From contig NZ_JAPEOR010000002.1 of the NCBI RefSeq assembly GCF_026341125.1, positions 2,368,501-2,432,500 on the forward strand: DNA of 64,000 nt. The letters run 5' to 3'. The position numbers and the translations under genes are program-made. The DNA is from Streptomyces sp. NBC_01142. GTDB taxonomy: Bacteria; Actinomycetota; Actinomycetes; Streptomycetales; Streptomycetaceae. The notes under the pieces were generated by a model. That model ran no database searches, was not told where the DNA came from, and saw only the letters and a program-made list of their open reading frames with translations. Positions 18,728 through 27,756 of the stretch are shown piece after piece; the stretch's first letter is position 1; each line of letters opens with the position of its first letter.

Positions 18728-19129
18728 TCACCGGTGGTGGAAGGGGTGCAGGAGATCGGAGAGATGCCAGTGGTGGGACCGGGCCGGCGGGGGCTGCTCG
18801 GCCGACGCCGGCTGCTCGCCCTCCTTCACCGCCGCTGCCGCCGCGGTCTTCGCCGCGGGCTTCGGCGTGGGATGCGCCATCAGGTCCAGCACCGATGACA
18901 CCTGCCCGGCCCTCATGATCCGTACGACATGCCCGCCGCAGTTCAGGCAGGTCGGGCTCGAGAGCGGGGACGGCACCCGCTCGCCGTCGGCGACGTAGAC
19001 GACGAATTCCTGGCCCGAGGCGTCCATGTGGTGTGCTATCTCGTAGGACTGCTCCCAGCCGTGCCCACAGCGCATGCAGGCAAAGGCGTACGCCTCATGG
19101 ACCTTGGCGGTGCCTGTGATCTCACTCAT
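18728..19129 (-). CDS. Zinc-ribbon hypothetical protein
   Basis: A 133-aa protein starting at ATG 19129, with a good AAAGGAG ribosome site. The first half holds a two-knuckle zinc ribbon, CMRC at about residues 18-21 and CLNC at about 61-64. The second half is Ala/Pro-rich and ends in a His-rich tail (RSHHWHLSDLLHPFHHR). No enzyme motif is visible; a protein- or nucleic-acid-binding role is possible. It lies upstream of the TatD gene on the same strand. Confidence 0.8.
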   Translation of the reverse strand: MSEITGTAKVHEAYAFACMRCGHGWEQSYEIAHHMDASGQEFVVYVADGERVPSPLSSPTCLNCGGHVVRIMRAGQVSSVLDLMAHPTPKPAAKTAAAAAVKEGEQPASAEQPPPARSHHWHLSDLLHPFHHR

Positions 19130-19257
19130 GCCAGCTCCTTTCCACTGACCCAGTGGACGCCTGTTCCGGCTGGAGCGCATCAGCGCCTGTCGAGAAATGG
19201 TCTGGTCTTTGGCCTTCCCATGCACAAAGGCTCAGGACACGGTCTGCGCTTTGCCTT

Positions 19258-20145
19258 TCACGATAGACCTTTACCGTCCGCAGGAACCGATCGGTCCGCA
19301 TTCTTTGCCGCCACCACGGCATCGAACACCTCGCGCTTGGGTACCCCCGCCTCGGCGGCGACCGCCGCAATCGCCTCCTTGCGCCGCTCCCCCGCCTCCT
19401 CGCGCACCCGCACCCTGCGCACCAGCTCGGCGGGGTCGAGATCACCGGGCCCCGCCTCGGGAGCGCCCTCGACGACGACGGTGATCTCCCCGCGTACGCC
19501 GTCGGCGGCCCACGCGGCCAGCTCGGCGAGACCGCCGCGCTTCACTTCCTCGTAGGTCTTGGTCAGCTCGCGGCAGACGGCGGCCCGCCGTTCGGCGCCG
19601 AACACCTCCGCCATTGCGGCGAGCGTGTCGTCGAGCCGGTGCGGGGCCTCGAAGTAGACGAGGGTGCGCCGCTCGCCCTCGACCTCGCGCAGCCTGCCGA
19701 GCCGCTCGCCCGCCTTGCGCGGCAGGAATCCCTCGAAGCAGAAGCGGTCCACGGGCAGGCCGGACAGGGCGAGCGCGGTCAGCACCGCGGACGGTCCGGG
19801 CACCGCCGTGACCTTGATGTCCTTCTCGACGGCGGCGGCGACCAGGCGGTAGCCGGGGTCGGAGACGGACGGCATGCCGGCGTCGGTGACCAGCAGCACC
19901 CGGGCCCCGCCGGTGAGCGCCTCGACCAGCTCGGGCGTACGGGCGGACTCATTGCCCTCGAAATACGACACGACCCGCCCCCGGGTGTGCACACCGAGCG
20001 CCTGGGTGAGCCTGCGCAGCCGCCTGGTGTCCTCCGCGGCCACGACGTCGGCGCGCTCCAGTTCGGCGGCGAGCCGGGGCGGCGCGTCCGCGACATCACC
20101 GATGGGGGTCCCTGCGAGTACCAGCGTTCCAGTCACATACGCCAT
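19258..20145 (-). CDS. rsmI: 16S rRNA (cytidine-1402-2'-O)-methyltransferase
   Basis: Methylates the ribose of C1402 in the decoding centre of 16S rRNA. The 295-aa tetrapyrrole-methylase-fold protein has the N-terminal GTLVLAGTPIGDVADAP, the SAM loop VTDAGMPSVSDPG and the family motif ALSGLPVDRFCFEGFLPRK. It is divergent from pmt with a 53-bp gap. Confidence 0.95.
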   Translation of the reverse strand: MAYVTGTLVLAGTPIGDVADAPPRLAAELERADVVAAEDTRRLRRLTQALGVHTRGRVVSYFEGNESARTPELVEALTGGARVLLVTDAGMPSVSDPGYRLVAAAVEKDIKVTAVPGPSAVLTALALSGLPVDRFCFEGFLPRKAGERLGRLREVEGERRTLVYFEAPHRLDDTLAAMAEVFGAERRAAVCRELTKTYEEVKRGGLAELAAWAADGVRGEITVVVEGAPEAGPGDLDPAELVRRVRVREEAGERRKEAIAAVAAEAGVPKREVFDAVVAAKNADRSVPADGKGLS

Positions 20146-20198
20146 CCTCGCAGGACCGGCCGCACGACTCGCACAGCCGCGTTCCCTACGATGGCGCG

Positions 20199-21923
20199 GT
20201 GACCAGTACCGCGCCAGAGACCCTGCAGGGCAAGGCCGCCGAGCAACAGCCGCCCGGCTGGCAGCAGCGGCTGCGCAGATTCGGCTACGTTCCGCAGCCC
20301 GTGATCGGGCTGCGTGAGCGCCTGGTACCGCCGTACACCCGCCCGTCCGGGCGGCTGTGGCCGGTGTTCGGGATCCCTCCGGTGGCCGCGGAGTGGGTAC
20401 TCAAGCTCGCCGCATGGGGCGGTCCGCTGCTGGTCGCGCTGGTCGCGGGAGTGCTGCGGTTCTGGAACCTCGGCAAGCCCAAGGCGGTGATATTCGACGA
20501 GACGTACTACGCCAAGGACGCCTGGGCCCTGATCAATCAGGGGTACGAGGGCAGCTGGCCGAAGGACGTCGACGCGCGGATCCTCAAGGACCCCTCGTCG
20601 GTTCCGATCCCGGACGACCCCGGCTATGTGGTGCATCCACCGGTCGGCAAGTGGGTCATCGGCCTCGGCGAGCAGCTCATCGGCTTCACGCCCTTCGGCT
20701 GGCGCTTCATGGTCGCCGTGCTCGGCACGCTGTCGGTGCTGATGCTCTGCCGGATCGGCCGACGGCTGTTCCGCTCGACGTTCCTGGGCTGTGTGGCGGG
20801 CGTGCTGCTCACCTTCGACGGGCTGCACTTCGTGATGAGCCGCACGGCGCTGCTCGACCAGGTGCTGACGTTCTTCGTGCTGGCCGCCTTCGGGTGTCTG
20901 GTCATCGACCGGGACTGGGCGCGACGGCGCCTCGCGGCGGCACTGCCAACGGATCCCGACGGGGTGCTGCGACCGGACGCGATGGTCGCGGAGAGGCTGC
21001 GGCTCGGCTGGCGGCCGTGGCGGCTGACGGCGGGCGTGATGCTGGGACTTGCCGCGGGCACCAAGTGGAACGGCCTCGTGGTGATGGCCGTGTTCTGTGT
21101 GATGACTGTGCTGTGGGACGTGGGCTCGCGGCGGACGGCCGGCGCGGTGCAGCCGTACAAAGCGGTCCTCCTGAAGGACCTCGTGCCCGCGTTCGTCTCG
21201 ACGGTCCCCGTGGCGATCGTGACGTACATCGCGTCCTGGACCGGCTGGATCGTCACGGACAAGGGGTACTTCAGGAACTGGGCGGCGACGGACGGGAAGG
21301 ACAGCAGCTGGAGCTGGCTGTTCCCGGACTGGTGGCGCAGCCTGTGGCACTACGAGAACCGGGTCTACGACTTCCACGTCGAGCTGACCTCCGGGCACAC
21401 CTACGAGTCCAACGCCTGGAGCTGGCTCGTGCTGGGCCGCCCGGTCTCGTACTACTACGAGGACCCGAAGGCGGGCCACGGCGGGTGCCCGGCGGGCACC
21501 GCCGACAAGTGCGCCAGCGAGGTTCTGGCGCTGGGCACACCGCTGCTGTGGTGGGCGGCCTGTTTCGCGATCTGCTACATCCTGTGGCGCTGGCTGTTCC
21601 GCCGCGACTGGCGGGCGGGCGCGATCGCCGGCGCGATCGCGGCGGGCTGGGTGCCCTGGCTGCACTACCAGGAGCGCACGATCTTCCTGTTCTACGCGGT
21701 CGTGTTCGTGCCGTACCTGTGTCTGGCGGTGGCGATGATGATCGGCGCGATCCTGGGGCCACCGGGCTCGGACGAACGGCGGCGGGCGATCGGGGCGATC
21801 GGCGCCGGGGTGCTGGTACTGCTGATCATCTGGAACTTCATCTACTTCTATCCGCTGTACACGGGCAGACCGATCCCGGTCGAGGAGTGGCGCAACAGGA
21901 TGTGGCTGGACAGCTGGGTGTAG
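20199..21923 (+). CDS. pmt: Protein O-mannosyltransferase
   Basis: Transfers mannose from polyprenyl-phosphate-mannose to Ser/Thr of exported proteins. The 574-aa GT39 membrane enzyme has about eleven spans. Its first outer loop carries the catalytic Asp-Glu pair in AVIFDETYYAKD (about residue 100), followed by PPVGKWVIGLGEQ. The C-terminal spans run from about 430 onwards. Starts at GTG 20199. In Streptomyces, Pmt is needed for glycoprotein formation and phage receptor activity (family knowledge). Confidence 0.93.
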   Translation: MTSTAPETLQGKAAEQQPPGWQQRLRRFGYVPQPVIGLRERLVPPYTRPSGRLWPVFGIPPVAAEWVLKLAAWGGPLLVALVAGVLRFWNLGKPKAVIFDETYYAKDAWALINQGYEGSWPKDVDARILKDPSSVPIPDDPGYVVHPPVGKWVIGLGEQLIGFTPFGWRFMVAVLGTLSVLMLCRIGRRLFRSTFLGCVAGVLLTFDGLHFVMSRTALLDQVLTFFVLAAFGCLVIDRDWARRRLAAALPTDPDGVLRPDAMVAERLRLGWRPWRLTAGVMLGLAAGTKWNGLVVMAVFCVMTVLWDVGSRRTAGAVQPYKAVLLKDLVPAFVSTVPVAIVTYIASWTGWIVTDKGYFRNWAATDGKDSSWSWLFPDWWRSLWHYENRVYDFHVELTSGHTYESNAWSWLVLGRPVSYYYEDPKAGHGGCPAGTADKCASEVLALGTPLLWWAACFAICYILWRWLFRRDWRAGAIAGAIAAGWVPWLHYQERTIFLFYAVVFVPYLCLAVAMMIGAILGPPGSDERRRAIGAIGAGVLVLLIIWNFIYFYPLYTGRPIPVEEWRNRMWLDSWV

Positions 21924-21927
21924 CAGG

Positions 21928-21947
21928 GCCCCCGGTGGTCCGGGGGC
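21928..21947 (+). terminator. Hairpin terminator after pmt
   Basis: GCCCCCGG-TGGT-CCGGGGGC, an 8-bp perfect stem with a 4-base loop, begins five bases after the pmt stop. The rest of the gap to 22187 has no gene I can support. Confidence 0.75.
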
Positions 21948-22187
21948 GACCCTTGACGGCCCACAGCCGGCCCAGCGCTCGGGCTGCCAGGGACGCCTAT
22001 GTCGTTGGCGCACCTCGCACCTGCACTCCCGCTGACGGAAGAGGGAGCGAACACGCGGGACGAAATCCTCAAGACGCTTGAGGAGTAGCTGCACGGTATT
22101 CGTCAGTTTGACGTTAATTTGCCGGAACCTGATCCTCAGCGGACCCCGCTCTGCGATGCTAGGGGCCCATCGAGAAGGGCCGCAGCG

Positions 22188-22721
22188 ATGCAGTGGAAGA
22201 TCCACGGGGAACGTCCGATCTACGAAAACCCATGGGTCAACGTGTGGTTGACCGATGTGGAGCAGCCGGACGGACGCCGGTGGGAGTACCACGTCGTCAA
22301 GCTTCGCCACCTGGCCGTGGCTGCTGTGATCAACGACCGGCAAGAGATCCTGATGATGTGGCGCCACCGCTTCATCACGGACGCATGGGCTTGGGAACTG
22401 CCCATGGGCCTTGTCGAGGTTGGGGAGACTCCCGCTGAGGCTGCCGCGCGTGAAGTACTGGAAGAGACGGGCTGGCGACCGGGGTCGATGAAGCCGCTGA
22501 TCTACGCGGAACCGGCGAACGGGATCACGGACTCACAGCACCATCTGTTCCGCGCCGACGGGGCCGCATACGTCGGTCCGCCAACCGAGAAGAACGAGTC
22601 CGACCGCATCGAGTGGATCCCGTTGGCGGACATCCGGGGCATGATCGACCGCCGCGAGATCGTCAGCAGTGGATCCCTCGTTGGTCTCTTGTACGTGCTC
22701 ATGGATGAGGGGATCCGCTGA
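22188..22721 (+). CDS. NUDIX hydrolase (ADP-ribose pyrophosphatase-like)
   Basis: A 177-aa protein with a complete Nudix box, GLVEVGETPAEAA followed by AREVLEETGW (about residues 75-98). The Mg-binding REVLEE core is intact. Its overall shape (MQWKIHGERPIYENPW, then the box, then a FRADGA segment) resembles ADP-sugar pyrophosphatases. ATG 22188 has an AAGGG site about 10 bases upstream. Substrate not determinable. Confidence 0.88.
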   Translation: MQWKIHGERPIYENPWVNVWLTDVEQPDGRRWEYHVVKLRHLAVAAVINDRQEILMMWRHRFITDAWAWELPMGLVEVGETPAEAAAREVLEETGWRPGSMKPLIYAEPANGITDSQHHLFRADGAAYVGPPTEKNESDRIEWIPLADIRGMIDRREIVSSGSLVGLLYVLMDEGIR

Positions 22722-22980
22722 CCTGCGTAGGGAGGATTTCCCGCAGACGTGACTCGAAGGCTACGGCCACCGGCTCCCGTCGGTGCGGGGCCAACTCTCC
22801 GTAGAACTCCCCAAGGTGTTCCGCTACGCGCTCGGAGGCGACCGCAGTTGCGGGCCACGAAAGGCCGGACCACCCCTTCCGTGCCCGCCGCGGTCGTTGT
22901 CGGCGTCGGCAGGTCCGATGTTCCGTTCGCGTAACGGCCGTCACCACCGTCACGCCTGTCCCGTAAAGTTCTCCGAGCAA
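22699..22980 (-). other. Possible relic open frame in the NUDIX-PBP gap
   Basis: The 308-bp gap 22722-23029 has no clear gene. On the minus strand a 93-codon frame reads ERVAEHLGEFYGELAPHR and AFESRLREILPTQV, which looks protein-like in its second half. Its first half is Arg-rich with no convincing ribosome site. It may be the tail of a lost gene. I do not recognise a family. Confidence 0.25.
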
Positions 22981-22981
22981 T

Positions 22982-23001
22982 TACTTGAACATGTTCAAGT
23001 A
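22982..23001. promoter_or_regulatory. Perfect 20-bp palindrome upstream of the PBP gene
   Basis: TACTTGAACA followed directly by its exact reverse complement TGTTCAAGTA, ending 28 bp before the ATG of the penicillin-binding protein. Its length, perfect symmetry and lower GC content make it a probable operator for a dimeric repressor. A ribosome site (GGGGAGGGGG) follows between it and the gene. Confidence 0.6.
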
Positions 23002-23029
23002 GTGCTCCTGGGGAGGGGGACTGCACATT

Positions 23030-24682
23030 ATGCGCAGTGGAGCGAAGGTTGCCGTCGTCGGCGGCATATTTCTCGTGGTCGCCAGTGGCGTGGGCTACGG
23101 CGGCTACAACCTGTACAACGGGATGACCGGCGGGAACGGCGGAGGCGACGGCACCGACGCCAAGACCGCCTCCGCGCCGAGGAAGACCGGACCGCCCAGT
23201 GCGGACGAGATCGACAAGACCGCCGAGGACTTCCTGACCGCGTGGGCAGGGGGCAACGCACCCGAAGCCGCGCAGCTGACCAACAACGCCGTCGACGCCG
23301 GGCCCCTGCTGGCCGGCTACCGCGACCGGGCCCATGTCTCCAAGGCCGTGATCACGCCGGGCAGGGCGGTCGGCGCGAAGGTGCCGTTCACGGTCAGCGC
23401 GACGGTGACGTACGAAGGGCAGAGCAAGCCCTGGTCGTACGCCTCCGAGCTGACCGTGGTGCGCGGGCTGACCACCGGCAAGGCGCTCGTCGACTGGGCG
23501 CCGACCGTGGTCCACCCGAAGCTGACCAAGGGCGCCGCCCTCACCACGGAGAAGGCCTCGGCCCCGCCGATCAAGGCGGTCGACCGCAATGGCGTCGAGC
23601 TGACGAAGGAGAAGTACCCGTCGCTCGGGCCGGTCCTGGACGTGCTGCGCAAGAAGTACGGCAAGGACGCGGGCGGGACACCCGGCATCGAGCTGGCGAT
23701 CACGTCCGCGGACGAAGCCGCGCACGACCAGACCCTGCTGGCCCTGACCAAGGGCAAGGAGGGCAGGCTGCCGACCACGCTGGACGCGGGCGTACAGGCT
23801 GCCGCCGAGCAGGCGGTGAAGAAGTACGGACAGGCGTCGGTCGTCGCGGTCAGGCCCAGCACGGGAGAGATCCGCGCGATCGCCAACAGCCCGGCGGGCG
23901 GCTTCAACACGGCGGTGCAGGGGGCGCAGGCTCCCGGCTCGACGATGAAGATCGTGACGACGGCGATGATGATGGACAACGGGCTGGTGAGCGGCCCCGG
24001 CTCGGCGGTGGAGTGCCCCGCGACCGTCACGTGGGACGGCGTGCCCTTCCACAACCTCAAGAACTTCGACATCCCGGGCGGCACCCTCAGGGACAGCTTC
24101 AGCCGCTCGTGCAACACCGCCTTCATCAAGGCGATCAAGCCGCTCACCGCACGCGGGATCGCCGGTACCGCGCTGGGCGACACCGCCCGGAAGTACTTCG
24201 GTATCGGGCTCGACTGGCAGACGGGCATCACCACCGTCGACGGCAGTGTGCCGCAGTCGACGGGATCGGAGACCGCCGCGTCGTACATCGGCCAGGGCAG
24301 GATCACGATGAACGCGCTCACGATGGCGTCCGTCGCCGCCACCGCGAAGAACGGGGCCTTCAAGCAGCCGGTGATCGTCTCGAGGACCCTCGACGACCGT
24401 GAACTGGCCGTGGCGCGGCCGCTTCCCGGCAACATCGCCCAGGCCCTGCGCGAGATGATGAGGACCACCGCGACCAGCGGCACCGGCGCGAGCGCCATGT
24501 CCGTGGTCGGTGGCGAGAAGGGCGCCAAGACCGGATCGGCCGAGGTCGACGGGCAGGGCAAGTCCAACAGCTGGTTCACCGGATACGCCGACGACCTGGC
24601 AGCGGCCGCGGTCGTGCAGTCCGGCGGGCACGGCAGTGACGCGGCGGGCCCGGTGGTCGCCCAGGTGCTGCGCGCCCGCTGA
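23030..24682 (+). CDS. Class B penicillin-binding protein (transpeptidase)
   Basis: A 550-aa secreted or anchored D,D-transpeptidase that cross-links peptidoglycan. An N-terminal anchor (VAVVGGIFLVVASGVGYGGY) is followed by an NTF2-like domain of the MecA-N type (about 60-180), a dimerisation region, and the catalytic domain with SxxK (GSTMKI, about residue 305), SxN (SRSCNTAF) and KTG (AKTGSAEV). Activity residues are all present. S. coelicolor has a related tandem pair; only one is here. A 20-bp palindrome precedes it. Confidence 0.92.
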   Translation: MRSGAKVAVVGGIFLVVASGVGYGGYNLYNGMTGGNGGGDGTDAKTASAPRKTGPPSADEIDKTAEDFLTAWAGGNAPEAAQLTNNAVDAGPLLAGYRDRAHVSKAVITPGRAVGAKVPFTVSATVTYEGQSKPWSYASELTVVRGLTTGKALVDWAPTVVHPKLTKGAALTTEKASAPPIKAVDRNGVELTKEKYPSLGPVLDVLRKKYGKDAGGTPGIELAITSADEAAHDQTLLALTKGKEGRLPTTLDAGVQAAAEQAVKKYGQASVVAVRPSTGEIRAIANSPAGGFNTAVQGAQAPGSTMKIVTTAMMMDNGLVSGPGSAVECPATVTWDGVPFHNLKNFDIPGGTLRDSFSRSCNTAFIKAIKPLTARGIAGTALGDTARKYFGIGLDWQTGITTVDGSVPQSTGSETAASYIGQGRITMNALTMASVAATAKNGAFKQPVIVSRTLDDRELAVARPLPGNIAQALREMMRTTATSGTGASAMSVVGGEKGAKTGSAEVDGQGKSNSWFTGYADDLAAAAVVQSGGHGSDAAGPVVAQVLRAR

Positions 24683-24733
24683 CGCCGGAAAGCCACTCGC
24701 ATGGCCCGTACAGCTACCGCTAGCGTGCGGGCC

Positions 24734-25252
24734 ATGAGCACTCAGGACACCGACGCCCATCCCCGTTTCGCCGAGGCGCTGCGCGAGCTCGGACTCCAGG
24801 TCCCGGTCCGCCGCTTCCCCGACGCCACCCGCACCGCGGCCGAGGCGGCCGCCGCGATCGGCTGCGACGTCAGCGAGATCGTCAAGTCTCTGGTCTTCGA
24901 GGCATGGTGGTCCCCCCGGGCCGGCGGCTCCGGGGGAAGGGCGCCGGTGCTGGTGCTGATGGACGGCTCGTCGCGGGTGGACCTCGAGCGGGTACGGGAG
25001 GAGCTCGGCGCCGAGAAGGTCGAGCGCGCCGACGCCGGCCTGGTCCGCGAGACCACCGGTTACGCGATCGGCGGTGTACCGCCCTTCGGGCACGCCACCA
25101 GGACCCGCGTCCTGGCGGACCGCGGTCTGCTCGACCACGAGGTGGTGTGGGCGGCGGCCGGAACCCCGCACACGGTCTTCCCGCTCGACCCCACGTCGCT
25201 GATCGCTCACGCGGGCGGCACGCTGGTGGACGTCCGCGAGCGTACGGCGTGA
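24734..25252 (+). CDS. YbaK/EbsC-type aminoacyl-tRNA deacylase
   Basis: A 172-aa protein of the YbaK fold, expected to hydrolyse mischarged tRNAs (for example Cys-tRNAPro). Recognisable segments are IGCDVSEIVKSLVFEA with the conserved Lys, VLVLMDGSSRVDL and the GGVPPFGH loop. I chose ATG 24734 (MSTQDTD); the upstream in-frame GTG at 24701 lies in the promoter region. It overlaps the following EamA gene by 4 bp (GTGA). Confidence 0.88.
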   Translation: MSTQDTDAHPRFAEALRELGLQVPVRRFPDATRTAAEAAAAIGCDVSEIVKSLVFEAWWSPRAGGSGGRAPVLVLMDGSSRVDLERVREELGAEKVERADAGLVRETTGYAIGGVPPFGHATRTRVLADRGLLDHEVVWAAAGTPHTVFPLDPTSLIAHAGGTLVDVRERTA

Positions 25253-26100
25253 CGCTCCTGGTCGCCACGGCGGTCCTGATCGCCGCGGTGACACACGCCA
25301 GTTGGAACGCCCTCGCGCACACCATCGAGGACCAGCGGATCGCGTTCACCCTCATCGGCGGCGGAGCGGCGGCCATCGGGGGTGTCATCGCCTGTTTCAG
25401 CCCGCTGCCGGCAGGCGGGGCCTGGCCGTATCTGATCGTCTCCGCGCTGCTGCACGTCGGCTACCAGCTGCTGCTGATGCGGTCGTTCAGCCTCGGCGAC
25501 TTCGGCCAGATGTACCCGATCGCCCGCGGCACCGCACCACTGCTGGTGACCGTGCTCGCCGCGCTCTTCGTCGGCGAGACGCTCAACGGCTGGCAACTGG
25601 CGGGCGTGGTGCTCGCGTCCACGGGCCTGGTCGGGGTGGCCCTGTGGGGCATCAGAGGCTCCGGCACCCGGCCGCACTGGCCCGCCCTGCTGGCCGCGCT
25701 GGCGACCGGCGTGTCCATCGCCGCGTACACGGTCGTGGACGGTGTCGGCGTACGCGCGTCGGGGACCGCGATCGGCTACATCGCCTGGCTGATGATCCTT
25801 GAGGGGCTGCTCATCCCCGCGTACACGCTGTACGTGCACCGGGGCGACCTGCCGGCCCTGCTGCGGCCGCACGCGGCCCGTGGGCTGCTCGGCGCCGCAC
25901 TGTCGATGGGCGCGTACGGGCTGGTGCTGTGGGCGCAGACCCGGGCGCCGCTGGCACCGGTCGCGGCACTGCGCGAGTCGTCGATCATCGTGGGCGCGGC
26001 GATAGGGGCGGTCTTCTTCAAGGAACGGTTCGGGGCACCGAGGATCGCGGCGGCCGGGCTGATGGTGGTGGGCATCGGCCTGATGCTCCGGGCGAGCTAA
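25249..26100 (+). CDS. EamA/DMT family transporter
   Basis: About 283 aa with ten predicted spans arranged as two EamA repeats, the plan of drug/metabolite exporters. It starts at GTG 25249, overlapping the deacylase stop, so it is translationally coupled. The second repeat ends FFKERFGAPRIAAAGLMVVGIGLML, a typical EamA end. Substrate unknown. Confidence 0.88.
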   Translation: MTLLVATAVLIAAVTHASWNALAHTIEDQRIAFTLIGGGAAAIGGVIACFSPLPAGGAWPYLIVSALLHVGYQLLLMRSFSLGDFGQMYPIARGTAPLLVTVLAALFVGETLNGWQLAGVVLASTGLVGVALWGIRGSGTRPHWPALLAALATGVSIAAYTVVDGVGVRASGTAIGYIAWLMILEGLLIPAYTLYVHRGDLPALLRPHAARGLLGAALSMGAYGLVLWAQTRAPLAPVAALRESSIIVGAAIGAVFFKERFGAPRIAAAGLMVVGIGLMLRAS

Positions 26101-26160
26101 ACCTGAACCACCCGAATCCCTGATCGAACCGCGGGAGCCGCTCCGGGCGTCCTCCCCTGC

Positions 26161-26946
26161 ATGGGAACGATCGTGCACTGGACACAACAGCTGCTCCGCT
26201 TCGGCTGGCTGCAGGCCCGCTGCTGCGCCTTCGCGGTCGCGCTCGTCGGCGGCATCGCCGTCTCGGCCCTGCTGCCCGAACTGCCGATCGCCCGTTACGA
26301 CCTGGTGCTGCTGTACGGGATCCTGCTCGCGGTACTGGCCAGGAAGCTCGGGTGGGACAGCGCACGCGACACCGCGGTGATCGCCGGCTGCCATCTCATC
26401 GGGCTGATCTTCGAGCTGGTCAAGGTGCGGATGGGGTCCTGGGTCTACCCCGAGGAGGCGCTGACGAAGGTCGGGGGCGTGCCGCTGTACGGCGGCTTTC
26501 TGTACGCGGCCGTGGGCAGCTATGTCTGCCGCTCCTGGCACCTCCTCGAACTGCGCCTGGACGGCTACCGGCCGCGGATCATGGCCGCCCTCGCCGGCGC
26601 CGTCTATCTGAACTTCTTCAGCCACCACTGGCTGCCCGACATCCGCTGGGCGCTGGCCGCGCTGCTGGTGTGCGCGACCGCCGGGACATGGGTGGGCTAC
26701 CGGGTGGGGGCGCACGCCTACCGCATGCCGCTCGCCCTGGCGTTCGTGCTCATCGGGTTCTTCCTCTGGGTCGCGGAGAACATCGCGACGTACGTGGGTG
26801 CCTGGAGCTATCCGGACCAGCTCGGCGGCTGGCAGCCGGTGTCGGTGGCGAAGTTCGGGGCGTGGGCGCTGCTGATCAGCGTCACCTTCGTACTGGCGGC
26901 GGGGCAGCGTCGTACCGCGGCCCCGGCCGCGCCCCGGCTGTCGTAG
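26161..26946 (+). CDS. DUF817 family membrane protein
   Basis: A 261-aa protein with about eight hydrophobic spans. Segments such as ELVKVRMGSWVYPEE, GGVPLYGGFLYAAVGSY and NFFSHHWLPDIRW match the DUF817 family as I know it. The function of the family is not established. The conserved His pair and acidic residues inside the membrane suggest a bound metal or a proton path, but this is a guess. Confidence 0.8.
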   Translation: MGTIVHWTQQLLRFGWLQARCCAFAVALVGGIAVSALLPELPIARYDLVLLYGILLAVLARKLGWDSARDTAVIAGCHLIGLIFELVKVRMGSWVYPEEALTKVGGVPLYGGFLYAAVGSYVCRSWHLLELRLDGYRPRIMAALAGAVYLNFFSHHWLPDIRWALAALLVCATAGTWVGYRVGAHAYRMPLALAFVLIGFFLWVAENIATYVGAWSYPDQLGGWQPVSVAKFGAWALLISVTFVLAAGQRRTAAPAAPRLS

Positions 26947-26988
26947 GCGGACTGCCGGAGCACCCCGGACACTTCCGGGCGAGCCTCG

Positions 26989-27756
26989 TCACCCCTCCGA
27001 CAGAATCCGGCCGACCGCCGTGTTCACCGCGAGCAGTCCGCCGTCCACCCGCAGCGTCGTGCCCGTGATCCACGCCGCGTCGCGCGAGGCCAGGAAGGCC
27101 ACCGCCGCCGCGATGTCCTCCGGCTCACCGACCCGGCCCAGCGGGTAGACCCCGTCGAGCTGGGCGATGCGTGCCTCGCGGCCCGACCACGTGGGCGTCC
27201 GGACCGTACCGGGGTTGATCTGGTTGACGCGGACCCCGCGCGGGGCCGCGTCGCCCGCCAGCGTGCGGGTCAGGGACGCCAGGCCCGCCTTGGCCGCGCT
27301 GTAGGCGTGGTTGCCGAAGTCCTGCTCGCCGTTGACGGAGCCGATGTTGACGATCGCGCCGCGGCCGGTGGCGGCCAGGTGGGGCAGTGCGGCGCGGGCA
27401 CAGCGGAAGGCGCCGGTCAGCGTGATGTCCAGGTCCCGGTGCCAGGACTCGTCGGGCTGGTCCTCGAGCAGCGGGGTGTCGGGGCTGCACGAGTGTGCGT
27501 TGTTGACCAGAACGTCCAGGGCGCCGAAGCGTTCGACGGCGTACGCGACGGCCGCCTCGACCGCCGTACGGTCGCTCACGTCGCAGCCGAAGGAGTCGGC
27601 TCCCTCGATCGACCCGGCCGTCTTCGCGGCGCGTGCCTCGTCCACGTCGGCGACCAGGACGCGGGCCCCTTCGGAGGCGAGCCGGCGGGCGGTCGCCTCG
27701 CCGATGCCGCGTGCCCCGCCCGTGATCAGTACGCCGTACCCCTCGAATCGCCTCAT
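26989..27756 (-). CDS. SDR family oxidoreductase
   Basis: A 255-aa classical short-chain dehydrogenase. It has the NAD(P) motif ITGGARGIGEATA, NNAHS (NNAG-type), catalytic Ser in VNIGSVNG and YSAAK. The frame is open far upstream but SDR homology starts at MRRFEGYGVLIT (ATG 27756), which overlaps the serine hydrolase stop by 4 bp. Substrate unknown. Confidence 0.9.
   Translation of the reverse strand: MRRFEGYGVLITGGARGIGEATARRLASEGARVLVADVDEARAAKTAGSIEGADSFGCDVSDRTAVEAAVAYAVERFGALDVLVNNAHSCSPDTPLLEDQPDESWHRDLDITLTGAFRCARAALPHLAATGRGAIVNIGSVNGEQDFGNHAYSAAKAGLASLTRTLAGDAAPRGVRVNQINPGTVRTPTWSGREARIAQLDGVYPLGRVGEPEDIAAAVAFLASRDAAWITGTTLRVDGGLLAVNTAVGRILSEG

Noticed and set aside
22502..25294. 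930-codon minus-strand frame across NUDIX, PBP and YbaK genes
   Set aside because: Arg/Gly/Asp-rich antisense reading of three recognisable plus-strand genes, an artefact of high GC.
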